Assembly: GCF_003259315.1 (NCBI RefSeq)
Contig: NZ_QLLT01000014.1
Coordinates: 142,384 to 206,383, forward strand
DNA: 64,000 nt
From: Kitasatospora sp. SolWspMP-SS2h
Lineage (GTDB): Bacteria; Actinomycetota; Actinomycetes; Streptomycetales; Streptomycetaceae
Direction: 5' to 3'
The notes under the pieces were generated by a model. That model searched no databases. It saw only the letters and a list, made by a program, of their open reading frames with translations, and was not told the origin of the DNA. Each line of letters starts with the position of its first letter. The stretch's first letter is position 1. Made by a program: the position numbers and the translations under genes. Below, in pieces: positions 18,915 to 26,623 of this stretch.

Positions 18915-20070
18915 CCACCCAGGACGCCGGGTCGTGGATCTCCTCCTTGGTGGGCAGCGTGTTCGGCGAGGTCCAGACCCGGTTGAAGCCGTCCATCCCG
19001 ACCCGCTCCACCACGCCCCGGACGAACACCGCGCCGTCCTGGTACTGCCGCAGCTTGGCGTCCATCCCGAGCAGCCGGCGCAGCGCCAGGTCGAGCCGGC
19101 CGCTGCCGCGGTCGCGGCGGCGCTGGAACTTCTCCCGGATCTCCGCCACCGAGGGCACCACCGCGGGCCCCACCCCGTCCATCACCACGTCCGCGTGGCC
19201 CTCCAGCAGCGACATCACCGCCGTCAGCCGGGACAGGATCTCCCGCTGCGCGGGCGTCTGCACCAGGTCGGTCACGCTGGGCGCGCCCTCCCGGCCCGCG
19301 CGGTCCCCGCGCCGGCCGCCCAGGCCCGGGAGCGGCAGGCCGCCGAGCGCCTCGCGCAGCCGCTCCAGGAAGGCCGCCGGGTCGACGTCGGTCTGCGCCA
19401 GGAACTCCTGCACCTCGGACTGGATGTGGTCGCGCAGCCACGGCACCGCGGTGAACTGGGTCCGGTGGGTCTCCTCGTGCAGGCACACCCAGAGCCGGAA
19501 GTCGCGTGGGGCGACGTCGAGTTCGCGCTCCACCTGGACGATGTTCGGCGCCACCAGCAGCAGCCGCCCGGGCGGGGCGGCCAGACCGCGCCGGGGCTGG
19601 TCGAACAGGCCCTCCGGGCTGTCCGGGGCGCTCGGCAGCTCGGCCGGGGCGAAGGTCTCGTACTGGCCGAGCACCTTCGCCGACAGGAAGGCCAGCACCA
19701 CGCCGACCTCCACCCCGGTGGCCTTCGCCCCCGCCGAACCGGCCGCCGCCGCACCCCGGCCGCCGCCCTCCCGGCGGGCCGCCAGCTTCTCGGTCAGCGG
19801 GCGCACCACCGTCCGGAAGCCCGCCACGTTGGCCCGCACCCAGCCCGGCCGGTCCACCACCAGCACCGGCGTGCCCGCCACCCCGGTCGACCCCATCCGG
19901 GTGTACTCGCGCACGTGCCGCTCGGCCTCCGCCGCGTGCCGGCGCAACTCGGCGACGGCCGCCCGGGCCTCGTCCCGCCCGATCCGCGGCCCCGGCCGGG
20001 CGAGCCGCACCGCGGTCGCCACGGCGAGATTCCAGTCGACCATCTCCGCACTGCCGCTCGCGCTCGTCAT
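18898..20070 (-). CDS. Zinc-dependent metalloprotease, DUF2342 family
   Basis: 390 residues from ATG (MTSASGSAEMVDW). The zinc motif HEETH is in LWVCLHEETHRTQF, and a downstream glutamate lies in SLLEGHADVVMDGVGP, giving the pattern of this actinobacterial zincin family sometimes labelled F420-biosynthesis-associated. Surrounding landmarks are LLLVAPNIVQVERELDV and KFQRRRDRGSGRLDLALRRLLGMDAKLRQY (given here as family context). It has no signal peptide, so is likely cytosolic. Substrate is unknown. It lies between dacB and tilS, as in other Streptomyces. Confidence 0.82.
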   Translation of the reverse strand: MTSASGSAEMVDWNLAVATAVRLARPGPRIGRDEARAAVAELRRHAAEAERHVREYTRMGSTGVAGTPVLVVDRPGWVRANVAGFRTVVRPLTEKLAARREGGGRGAAAAGSAGAKATGVEVGVVLAFLSAKVLGQYETFAPAELPSAPDSPEGLFDQPRRGLAAPPGRLLLVAPNIVQVERELDVAPRDFRLWVCLHEETHRTQFTAVPWLRDHIQSEVQEFLAQTDVDPAAFLERLREALGGLPLPGLGGRRGDRAGREGAPSVTDLVQTPAQREILSRLTAVMSLLEGHADVVMDGVGPAVVPSVAEIREKFQRRRDRGSGRLDLALRRLLGMDAKLRQYQDGAVFVRGVVERVGMDGFNRVWTSPNTLPTKEEIHDPASWVARVTG

Positions 20071-20171
20071 GCCTTCACCGTACGTGCTCACCCCCGCCCG
20101 GGGGAGGCGCGCACCCTCGCCGCTCCGTGCCGTGACACCCCGTCAACGCTCCGCCGCCGGACACCGGGAGC

Positions 20172-20396
20172 ACCCCGGCCCCGGCCCACCCGCCGCACAG
20201 CGGCCCGCGGGGCGGTGCGCCCGCGCCGGGGCGGCTGCCTCCCCGGGCGGCCGGGTCACCCCGGCACCGCCCGGACCACGCGAGGCCGCGGCGACCGGTC
20301 CTCGCGCCGCCGTCCGCGGGACACCGCGCCCGCCCGGGGAGGCAGCCGCCCCGGCACCGCCCCGGAGCCGCTGTGCGGCGTGTGGGCCGGCGGGGT
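20172..20396. repeat. Long imperfect inverted repeat directly after dacB
   Basis: The left arm (20172-20250) pairs with the right arm (20330-20396) around a 79-nt loop. Blocks in register: 20226-20250 with 20330-20354 (25 bp perfect), 20206-20217 with 20355-20365 (near perfect), 20191-20204 with 20367-20380 (14 bp perfect), 20181-20189 with 20382-20390 (9 bp perfect), and ACCCCG at 20172 with 20391-20396. One 8-nt insertion sits in the left arm. The loop holds smaller hairpins (CGCGAGG...CCTCGCG). The right arm touches the dacB stop codon. It may act as a giant terminator or a structured RNA. Confidence 0.88.
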
Positions 20397-21985
20397 CAGC
20401 AGCCGCAGGCGGCGATCCTGGCGACGATGCGGTCGACGGCGGCGCGGGCCGCGGTGGGGTCGGCGTCGGTGCGGGTCATCAGGGCGAAGGCCAGGACGCG
20501 GCCGTCGGCGTCGACCACGGTGCCCGCCAGGGTGTTGACGCCCTGGAGGGTGCCGGTCTTGGCGCGGACGATGCCGGCGGCCTCCGCCGCGCCAGACTTC
20601 GCGCCGAAACGGTTCACCAGGGTGCCGGAGAATCCGGCGACCGGGAGGCCGGTGATCACCGGGCGCAGCTCCGGGTGGGCGGGGGCGGCGGCCGCGGCGA
20701 GCAGCTTGACCAGGGTGATCGGCGGGATCAGGTTGGCCTTGGCCAGGCCGCTGCCGTCGGTGAGCACCACGCCGTCCAACGGGACTCCGAGCCCGGCCAG
20801 TTCGGTGCTGACCGCCTTCGCCGCGCCCTCGAAGCTGGCGGGCTGCTGCGCGGCGATCGCGGCCTGCCGGGCGACCGCCTCGGCCAGCGTGTTGTCGGAG
20901 GTGGTGAGCATCCGCTCGACCAGCCGCCCGATCGTCGGCGACTCCACCCGGGCCAGTTCGGTCGCGGCGGCCGTACCCGTGGCCGTGCCCGCGGCCATGC
21001 CGGCGGGCGCGGTGGCGGGCGCGGTGGCCGCGGCGGGCTTGCCCTGCACGGTGACGCCCTCCGCCCCGAGGAAGCCGGCGAAGGAGTCGGCGGCCTGCCC
21101 GGCGGGGTCGAACACCCGGGCCGGGGCCTCGTCAGGCGAGCGCGGGTCGATCCGGCCCTCGTCGACCATCAGCGGGGTGACCGCGGCGATGTTCATCGCG
21201 TCGTGGTCCTTGTGCAGCAGCGGGCCGGTGTAGAGCGAGGTGTCGTACGAGAGCCGCACCTCGGTGGTGCCGGCGGCCCTGAGCGCGGTGGCGGTGCGGT
21301 GGGCCAGCTCGGCCATCGAGGCGGGGGCGCTGTCCGGGTCGACGGGCAGGCCGCCGATCCGGACCTGGTCGGCGGGCAGGGCGGTCAGGGTGGGGTCGCC
21401 GCCGCCGACCAGGGTGATCTCGCCCGGGGCGGCGCCCCGGACCACGGTGGTGGCGATCCGGCGCTCGGCGGGCAGCAGGGCCAGGGCGGCGACCGCGGTG
21501 GCGAGCTTGGTGGTGGAGGCGGGCGTGGCCGGGGCGGTCTCCTGCGCGCCGAACAGGAACTCCCCGGTGGCGGCGTCGGCGACCGCGAAGTTCAGGGTGC
21601 CCAGCGCCTTGTCCTGGACGGTGCCGCCGAGCGCGGTGCGCAGCCCGTCGCCGGTCGGGGCCCTGCTGTCGGCGGCGTCGCCCTCGGCCAGCACCGGGCC
21701 CTTGACCGGGACGGCCCGGTGCCGGTCGTCCCGGTGCTGCCGGCCGTCGCCCTTGCCGCCGTCGCCGCCGCCGTGGTCGCCACCGTCGCCGTGGTCGCCG
21801 CCGTCGCCGCCCTGCCGGTCCTCGCTCCGGCCGTGGCCGTCCTCGGCGGGCCGACTCGTCCCGGCACCCGCCGTGGGCTGGGCCGGTGCCGGGTCGGCGG
21901 CCAGGGTCCCGGCGGCCAGCACCACCCCCAGCGCGGCTGCCAGGGCGGCTCTGCGCCCGCGTCCCGCCCCTGTCCCTGCTCTCAC
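20396..21985 (-). CDS. dacB: D-alanyl-D-alanine carboxypeptidase/endopeptidase (PBP4 type)
   Basis: 529 residues from a GTG with GAAAGGGG about 9 nt upstream; an upstream in-frame GTG at 22027 lacks a binding site. A signal peptide (AALAAALGVVLAAGTLAADPAPA) is followed by a remarkable Gly/Asp/His-rich linker of about 45 residues. The class C penicillin-binding fold then shows all three active-site motifs: SxxK in ASTTKLATA, SxN in TTSDNTLAEA and KTG in RAKTGTLQGV. The enzyme trims peptidoglycan stem peptides outside the membrane. It is divergent from ppa by 76 bp. Confidence 0.92.
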   Translation of the reverse strand: MRAGTGAGRGRRAALAAALGVVLAAGTLAADPAPAQPTAGAGTSRPAEDGHGRSEDRQGGDGGDHGDGGDHGGGDGGKGDGRQHRDDRHRAVPVKGPVLAEGDAADSRAPTGDGLRTALGGTVQDKALGTLNFAVADAATGEFLFGAQETAPATPASTTKLATAVAALALLPAERRIATTVVRGAAPGEITLVGGGDPTLTALPADQVRIGGLPVDPDSAPASMAELAHRTATALRAAGTTEVRLSYDTSLYTGPLLHKDHDAMNIAAVTPLMVDEGRIDPRSPDEAPARVFDPAGQAADSFAGFLGAEGVTVQGKPAAATAPATAPAGMAAGTATGTAAATELARVESPTIGRLVERMLTTSDNTLAEAVARQAAIAAQQPASFEGAAKAVSTELAGLGVPLDGVVLTDGSGLAKANLIPPITLVKLLAAAAAPAHPELRPVITGLPVAGFSGTLVNRFGAKSGAAEAAGIVRAKTGTLQGVNTLAGTVVDADGRVLAFALMTRTDADPTAARAAVDRIVARIAACGC

Positions 21986-22061
21986 CGACCGGCCCCTTTC
22001 CCGAGCACACCCCGCCGTAGGAGACACTTGATTCTGTCAGTCCCAACCCTTGGAGGAACCG

Positions 22062-22553
22062 TTGGAGTTCGACGTCCTGATCGAGATCCCGAAGGGCTCG
22101 CGCAACAAGTACGAGGTCGACCATGAGACCGGTCGGCTCCGGCTGGACCGCATGCTCTTCACCTCGACCCGCTACCCGGCCGACTACGGCTACGTCGAGG
22201 GCACCCTCGCGGACGACGGCGACCCGCTGGACGCGCTGGTCATCCTGGAGGAGCCGACCTTCCCGGGCTGCCTGATCAAGTGCCGCGCCATCGGCATGTT
22301 CCACATGACCGACGAGGCCGGCGGCGACGACAAGCTGCTGTGCGTCCCGGCGACCGACCCGCGCTGGTCGCACCTCCAGGACCTCCAGGACGTGTCGGAG
22401 TTCGACCGCCTGGAGATCCAGCACTTCTTCGAGGTCTACAAGGACCTGGAGCCGGGCAAGTCCGTCCAGGGCGCCGACTGGGTCGGCCGCGCCGAGGCCG
22501 AGGCCGAGATCACGGCCTCGATCAAGCGCCTGGAGGAGCAGGGCGGCCACTGA
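22062..22553 (+). CDS. ppa: Inorganic pyrophosphatase
   Basis: 163 residues if the TTG at 22062 is used, which follows GGAGGA by 4-5 nt and gives the usual family length. A second TTG at 22050 would add four residues. Family I motifs are FDVLIEIPKGSRNKYEVDHE, RYPADYGYVEGTLADDGDPL (the DxDxxD metal site D-D-G-D-P-L-D) and FEVYKDLEPGKSV. It hydrolyses pyrophosphate in the cytosol, driving biosynthesis. It is divergent from dacB. Confidence 0.95.
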   Translation: MEFDVLIEIPKGSRNKYEVDHETGRLRLDRMLFTSTRYPADYGYVEGTLADDGDPLDALVILEEPTFPGCLIKCRAIGMFHMTDEAGGDDKLLCVPATDPRWSHLQDLQDVSEFDRLEIQHFFEVYKDLEPGKSVQGADWVGRAEAEAEITASIKRLEEQGGH

Positions 22554-22590
22554 GCCGTGACACCCCCCGGGGTGGCCCGCACCGCACGCG

Positions 22591-22628
22591 CAGGGGCGGG
22601 AGTCCGGAGTTCCGGGCTCCCGCCCCTG
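22591..22628. terminator. Bidirectional terminator between ppa and dodecin
   Basis: A 17-bp stem with one G-T type mismatch (22591-22607 with 22612-22628) and loop AGTT lies between the convergent genes. A short palindrome CACCCC-CC-GGGGTG precedes it at 22561. Confidence 0.85.
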
Positions 22629-22700
22629 CTGCTTCCCGGTGGCGCTCCCGGGGTGTTCCCGCCGCGCTCCCGCTGCGTTCCCGCTGCGCCCGGACGGTCC

Positions 22701-22922
22701 TCAGGCGCCGTCGTTGTCGTCGAGCCGGAAGCCGACCTTGAGGCCGACCTGGTAGTGCTCGACCTCGCCGTCCTTGAGGTGGCCGCGGACCTGGACCACC
22801 TCGAACCAGTCCAGGTTGCGCAGCGTCCGGTTCGCCCGGGCGAGGCCGTTGCGGATCGCGACGTCCACGCCCTCGTGCGAGGACCCGACGATCTCGGTGA
22901 CCCGGTAGGTGTGGTCAGTCAT
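22701..22922 (-). CDS. Dodecin (flavin-binding small protein)
   Basis: 73 residues from ATG, within the 65-75 range of the family. The dodecin pattern is clear: YRVTEIVGSSHEGVDVAIRN, then the flavin-stacking tryptophan in NLDWFEVVQVRGHL and a final YQVGLKVGFRLDD strand. Dodecins form hollow dodecamers that store FMN/riboflavin or CoA. It is monocistronic, with its start 165 bp from the asparaginase stop. Confidence 0.92.
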   Translation of the reverse strand: MTDHTYRVTEIVGSSHEGVDVAIRNGLARANRTLRNLDWFEVVQVRGHLKDGEVEHYQVGLKVGFRLDDNDGA

Positions 22923-23086
22923 GGCGGTCTCTCCCTGTGCGGCGACGGGTGGCTCCCCCGCCGTCCACCGTGCACCGAAGCGCCGCCCCGGGCATCCCGG
23001 CTTCCGCCGACGGGGCGTCGGCCGCGGCGCCGGCGGGGCCCCGACCCGGGGCTCGACCGGGGCTCGACCCGGGCGCCGACGGACGC

Positions 23087-24037
23087 TCAGAACGCCGCGC
23101 GGACCTCGCCGACCACGTTCCCGCCGCCGTGCAGCGGGGCGGCGGCGATCCGGTCCAGCACCGGGTCCTGGACGCCCAGCCGGCGCAGCGCGGCGGCCAG
23201 CACCGGGCCGCGGGCGCGCTCCGCGCCGTCCTCGACCTTGAAGGCGAGGGCCCGGCCGTCGGCCAGCGCCACCACCTGGACGGCCTCGGCGCCCATCTTG
23301 GACAGCGCCCCGGGCACCGCCCGCATCAGCCAGGTGTCGGCCCGGCGGGTGCCGGCCACGTACTCGGGGTGGGCGCGCATCGCGTCGGCGACCCGGCGCC
23401 GCTCGGTGCCGGGGTCGGCCAGCAGCAGGGCGCGGTAGCCGCGGGCCAGGCCGGTGAGCGAGACGGCCAGCAGCGGGGCGCCGCAGCCGTCGGTGCCCAG
23501 GTGGGCGGCCGGTTCGCCGGTGGCCTGCTCCAGGGCGGTGCGGGCCAGCACCTGGATCGGGTGGGACGGGTCGAGGTAGGTCGGCAGGTCCCAGCCGTTG
23601 GCGGCGGAGGCGGCCAGCCAGGCGGCGTGCTTGCCGGAGCAGTCCATCAGGATCGGGGCGCGCTCCCCGCCGGAGCGCAGCAGTTCCTCGGCCTCCACCG
23701 GGTCCAGCGGGAGGTCGGCGGGCAGCCGCAGGGCGGACTCGGTGAGGCCGGCGTCGGCCAGCACCCGGCGGACGGCGGCGCGGTGGAAGGGCTCGGCGGA
23801 GTGGCTGGAGGCGGCCAGCGCGAGCTGTTCGCCGCGCAGGTCGAGGCCGGCCCGGAGGGTGGCCACCGCCTGGAAGGGCTTGGCGGTGGAGCGCGGGTAG
23901 ACCGGCAGCTCGGGGGTGCCGAGCGCGTACTCGACGGCGCCGTCGGCGTCGAGCAGGACCAGCGAACCGCGGTGGCGGCCCTCGGTGAAGCCGGAGCGTA
24001 TGACCTCGGCGAGGGCGGGCAGGGCGGGCTGCGACAC
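23087..24037 (-). CDS. L-asparaginase, Rhizobium etli (AnsA-II) type
   Basis: 316 residues from a GTG. It belongs to the PF06089 family rather than the E. coli type: RHRGSLVLLDADGAV, YPRSTAKPFQAVA (conserved S-T-x-K), LAASSHSAEPFH, the Cys/Lys active-site segment MDCSGKHAAWL and LGTDGCGAPLLAVS. It is cytosolic, with no signal peptide. Expected activity is asparagine to aspartate plus ammonia. rsiG ends 60 bp upstream on the same strand, so co-transcription is possible. Confidence 0.88.
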   Translation of the reverse strand: MSQPALPALAEVIRSGFTEGRHRGSLVLLDADGAVEYALGTPELPVYPRSTAKPFQAVATLRAGLDLRGEQLALAASSHSAEPFHRAAVRRVLADAGLTESALRLPADLPLDPVEAEELLRSGGERAPILMDCSGKHAAWLAASAANGWDLPTYLDPSHPIQVLARTALEQATGEPAAHLGTDGCGAPLLAVSLTGLARGYRALLLADPGTERRRVADAMRAHPEYVAGTRRADTWLMRAVPGALSKMGAEAVQVVALADGRALAFKVEDGAERARGPVLAAALRRLGVQDPVLDRIAAAPLHGGGNVVGEVRAAF

Positions 24038-24097
24038 GGGTGGTTCTCCAGGGCGGGTGCGGTGAGGGTGGGTGGACCCCGGCCGCGTCCGCCCCGC

Positions 24098-24616
24098 TCA
24101 GCGCTCGCCGAGCAGGTCGTCGACCCGGGCCTCCCCCTCACGGTACCTGCGGGTGATCTCCGCCCCGCAGTCGTCCGCGGTGCGCTGGAGCGCGTGGCGG
24201 CGGCCGGAGACCTCGCGCTGGTGCACGTCGAGCCGCTCGATCGCGGCCAGCAGGTCGGCGGTGGCGTGCGCGGACAGGTCGGCCAGCTGGACGTCGCCCA
24301 TCAGGGCGTCCGCCTCCCGCCGGTAGCGCTCGCCGCGCGGCGGGCCGAGGGTGAGGTGCCGGGCCGGGCGGCGGGTCGCGGACGGGGCGTCGGCGAGGAT
24401 GGCCGGCAGCCGGTCCAGCAGCGCGCACTGGGCCTCGCTCGCGCCCGTCAGCGGGATCTCCCGGCGCTGGAGCTCGGCCCGCAGGATGTCCATCCGGCCG
24501 TGCAGCAGGCGGCGCAGGTAGGACAGGTCGGCCTCCTGCTCCAGCGCGTCCCGGCGGAGCACCCGCAGTTCCTCCAGGGCCAGGCCGGCCAGCCCGTCGA
24601 CCGCGCTCACGTCCAT
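24098..24616 (-). CDS. rsiG: RsiG-like c-di-GMP-dependent anti-sigma factor
   Basis: 172 residues from ATG (MDVSAVDGLAG) with AGGTGG about 9 nt upstream. It is almost wholly helical. RsiG sequesters the sporulation sigma factor WhiG when loaded with a c-di-GMP dimer, through two copies of E(X)3S(X)2R(X)3Q(X)3D. Copy one here is E28-S32-R35-H39-D43 (Gln replaced by His). Copy two is Q133-S137-R140-Q144-D148 (Glu replaced by Gln). The spacing is exact in both. Family assignment is from these motifs and the helical antiparallel layout. whiG is not in the window. Confidence 0.82.
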   Translation of the reverse strand: MDVSAVDGLAGLALEELRVLRRDALEQEADLSYLRRLLHGRMDILRAELQRREIPLTGASEAQCALLDRLPAILADAPSATRRPARHLTLGPPRGERYRREADALMGDVQLADLSAHATADLLAAIERLDVHQREVSGRRHALQRTADDCGAEITRRYREGEARVDDLLGER

Positions 24617-24963
24617 CAATCCGACCACCTGCCGTAGTACCAGTGCCCGCCGGTAGCACGGGCCGCCCGTCCTCCAGGGTTCCCCCCGGCGGGCGCTGCC
24701 ACTCGTGCGGGTGACGCGGTTCGCCGGGACGGCGGACGCCCCGGCGGGGACCGGGTGGCCCCGGACCGTCGCACAGCGTGCCACCCCGGGCCCCGGCGCC
24801 GCACGCCCGAGTACCCGAACGGCCCCCTGGCGAACACCCCTGGCTAGTACGAAGAATCCGCGCCACCGGCTCACCTGCACGAATCGGGGCGCACCATGCG
24901 CGACCCCGGCGCGCAACCGGAGGCCGTGCGCCCCCCGGGTGGGCGCACCGGCACAATGGCGGC
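24617..24963. other. Divergent intergenic region rsiG/dtd
   Basis: About 350 bp with no supported gene. It must carry the rsiG and dtd promoters, but I could not identify a convincing pair of promoter hexamers. Short open frames here lack binding sites. Confidence 0.4.
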
Positions 24964-25395
24964 ATGCGAGCAGTGGTGCAGCGGGTCGCCCGGGCGGCCG
25001 TGACGGTGGACGGCGAGACGGTCGGCGCGATCGAGGGGCCGGGCCTGTGCGTCCTGGTCGGTGTCACCCACGAGGACACCCCCGGGCAGGCCGCCCGACT
25101 GGCCAGCAAGCTCTGGACGCTGCGGCTGTTCCCGGGCAGCCCCGAGCAGTCCTGTTCGGAGCTGGGCGCCCCGCTCCTGGTGATCAGCCAGTTCACCCTC
25201 TACGGCGACGCCCGCAAGGGCCGCCGCCCCACCTGGAACGCCGCCGCCCCCGGCCCGGTCGCCGAACCGCTGGTGGACGCCGTGGTGGCCGAACTGCGCG
25301 CGCTGGGCGCCGAGGTGGCGACCGGGCGGTTCGGCGCCGACATGCAGGTGTCGCTGGTGAACGACGGGCCGTTCACCGTCCTGCTGGAGACCTGA
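24964..25395 (+). CDS. dtd: D-aminoacyl-tRNA deacylase
   Basis: 143 residues from ATG, the normal size. DTD motifs are MRAVVQRVARAAVTVDGE at the start, LLVISQFTLYGDARKGRRP (SQFTLYGD) and the cross-subunit VSLVNDGPFTVLLET (NxGPxT). The homodimer removes D-amino acids and glycine from mischarged tRNA. It is followed within 2 bp by a 19-nt tandem repeat array. Confidence 0.95.
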   Translation: MRAVVQRVARAAVTVDGETVGAIEGPGLCVLVGVTHEDTPGQAARLASKLWTLRLFPGSPEQSCSELGAPLLVISQFTLYGDARKGRRPTWNAAAPGPVAEPLVDAVVAELRALGAEVATGRFGADMQVSLVNDGPFTVLLET

Positions 25396-25396
25396 T

Positions 25397-25529
25397 CCCC
25401 TCGCGGGAGCGAGAGCCTGTCGCAGGAGTGAGAGTCCATCGTGGAAGTGAGGGCACCTTCCGAGAGTGAGAGGGTGTCACACGAGCGAAGCCCCCTCGCG
25501 GAGGCGAGACGCCCTCACGGAGGCGAAGG
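25397..25529. repeat. Seven-copy 19-nt degenerate tandem array
   Basis: Seven head-to-tail 19-nt units begin at 25397, 25416, 25435, 25454, 25473, 25492 and 25511. Units 1 and 6 start CCCCTCGCGG; most end in (C/T)GAGAG or a near variant. Units 1 and 6 contain small hairpins (CTCGC-N4-GCGAG). A truncated eighth copy runs into the ygfZ stop codon. The period is not a multiple of three, so this is not a coding repeat. Confidence 0.85.
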
Positions 25530-25533
25530 CCCC

Positions 25534-26490
25534 TCAGGCCGGGACGATCACGTCCTGGGTGCCCGGCACGCCGTCGGCCAGCAGTACCGCGTCCACCGGG
25601 GTGTTGCGCTTGACCAGGGCCAGTGCGATCGGGCCGAGCTCGTGGTGCCGGGCCGAGGAGGTGACGAAGCCGACCGGCCGCTCCTGGCCCTGGACCCGGA
25701 CCTCGGTGCCGTGCGCGGGCAGCTTCTCCTCGGTGCCGTCCAGGTGCAGGAACACCAGCCGGCGCGGCGGCCGGCCCAGGTTATGCACCCGGGCGACCGT
25801 CTCCTGGCCCCGGTAGCAGCCCTTCTGCAGGTGCACCGCGCTGTCCAGCCAGTCCACCTCGTGCGGGATGGTCCGGTGGTCGGTCTCGAAGCCCAGCCGC
25901 GGCCGGTGCCCCTCGACCCGCAGCGCCTCGTACGCCCAGACGCCCGCCGCCGGGCCGAACTCCTCGGCCGCCGCGGCCAGTTCGGCCCGCGGCAGGAACA
26001 CGTCGCGGCCCCACGGCAGTTCGCGTACCGCGGCGGCGCGCTCGACCGGGGCGGTGGAGCCGGCCGGCAGGAAGACCACCGCGTACCGCTCGGTGGCGTC
26101 GGCGACCTCGACCCGGTTCCAGAACTTCATCGACTCCAGGTACTTCACCAGCGCGGGCGCGCCGCCGGGCTCGACGTGGATCCAGGTGGTCTCCCCGTCG
26201 TCGACCAGGTAGAGCGCGTGCTCCACGTGCCCGTTCGGGGAGAGCACCAGCGCCTCGGTGGCCCGCTGCGGCGGCAGTTCGCTGACGTGCTGGGTGAGCA
26301 GCAGGTGCAGCCAGCTCAGCCGGTCCGGGCCGGTCACGGTGATCACGCCGCGGTGCGACAGGTCGGCGAAGCCGCGTCCGGCGGCCAGCGCGCGCTGCTC
26401 GCGGAACAGGTCGCCGTAGTGGGCGGCGACCCCCTCGTCGGGACCTTCGGCCGGGACGGCGCCGGGCAGGGCAAGCAGCGGGCTCTTCAT
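25534..26490 (-). CDS. ygfZ: YgfZ/GcvT-like folate-binding protein of Fe-S cluster assembly
   Basis: 318 residues from ATG (MKSPLLALPG). The YgfZ signature KGCYRGQETVAR (K-G-C-Y-x-G-Q-E) is intact, and the N-terminal part matches aminomethyltransferase-like folds (GFADLSHRGVITVTGPDRLSWL). YgfZ/IBA57 proteins use tetrahydrofolate to support maturation or repair of some iron-sulfur enzymes. The gene is flanked on both sides by 16-19 nt tandem repeats and sits just downstream of nur. Confidence 0.9.
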   Translation of the reverse strand: MKSPLLALPGAVPAEGPDEGVAAHYGDLFREQRALAAGRGFADLSHRGVITVTGPDRLSWLHLLLTQHVSELPPQRATEALVLSPNGHVEHALYLVDDGETTWIHVEPGGAPALVKYLESMKFWNRVEVADATERYAVVFLPAGSTAPVERAAAVRELPWGRDVFLPRAELAAAAEEFGPAAGVWAYEALRVEGHRPRLGFETDHRTIPHEVDWLDSAVHLQKGCYRGQETVARVHNLGRPPRRLVFLHLDGTEEKLPAHGTEVRVQGQERPVGFVTSSARHHELGPIALALVKRNTPVDAVLLADGVPGTQDVIVPA

Positions 26491-26514
26491 ACCCGCCAGC
26501 CTAGACCGACCGGC

Positions 26515-26617
26515 GCGGGAGGACGGCGTCGCGGGAGGACGGCGTCGCGGGCCGAAGGCTTCTCGTCCCCGCGTGACGGCTCTCGTCCCACGTGCCGGCT
26601 CTCGGCCCACGTGCCGG
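26515..26617. repeat. Short tandem repeats upstream of ygfZ
   Basis: Two identical 16-nt units GCGGGAGGACGGCGTC (26515-26530, 26531-26546) and a degenerate third are followed by 19-20 nt units: about 26560-26579, CTCTCGTCCCACGTGCCGG at 26580-26598 and CTCTCGGCCCACGTGCCGG at 26599-26617. Read on the minus strand the 19-mers end in CGAGAG and resemble the array on the other side of ygfZ in inverted orientation. Confidence 0.8.
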
Positions 26618-26623
26618 TCGGCC

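Noticed and set aside
20172..20396. The long inverted repeat as an insertion sequence or MITE.
   Set aside because: No transposase, no convincing target-site duplication and no second copy in the window; kept only as a possibility in the finding.
24617..24963. An N-terminal extension of the D-aminoacyl-tRNA deacylase or of RsiG into the divergent region.
   Set aside because: Both proteins have family-typical starts with ribosome binding sites at 24964 and 24616; the extra residues would be Arg/Pro-rich and unrelated to either family.
25397..25529. The 19-nt array as a CRISPR.
   Set aside because: There are no unique spacers between repeats, units are degenerate and abut directly, and no cas genes are nearby.
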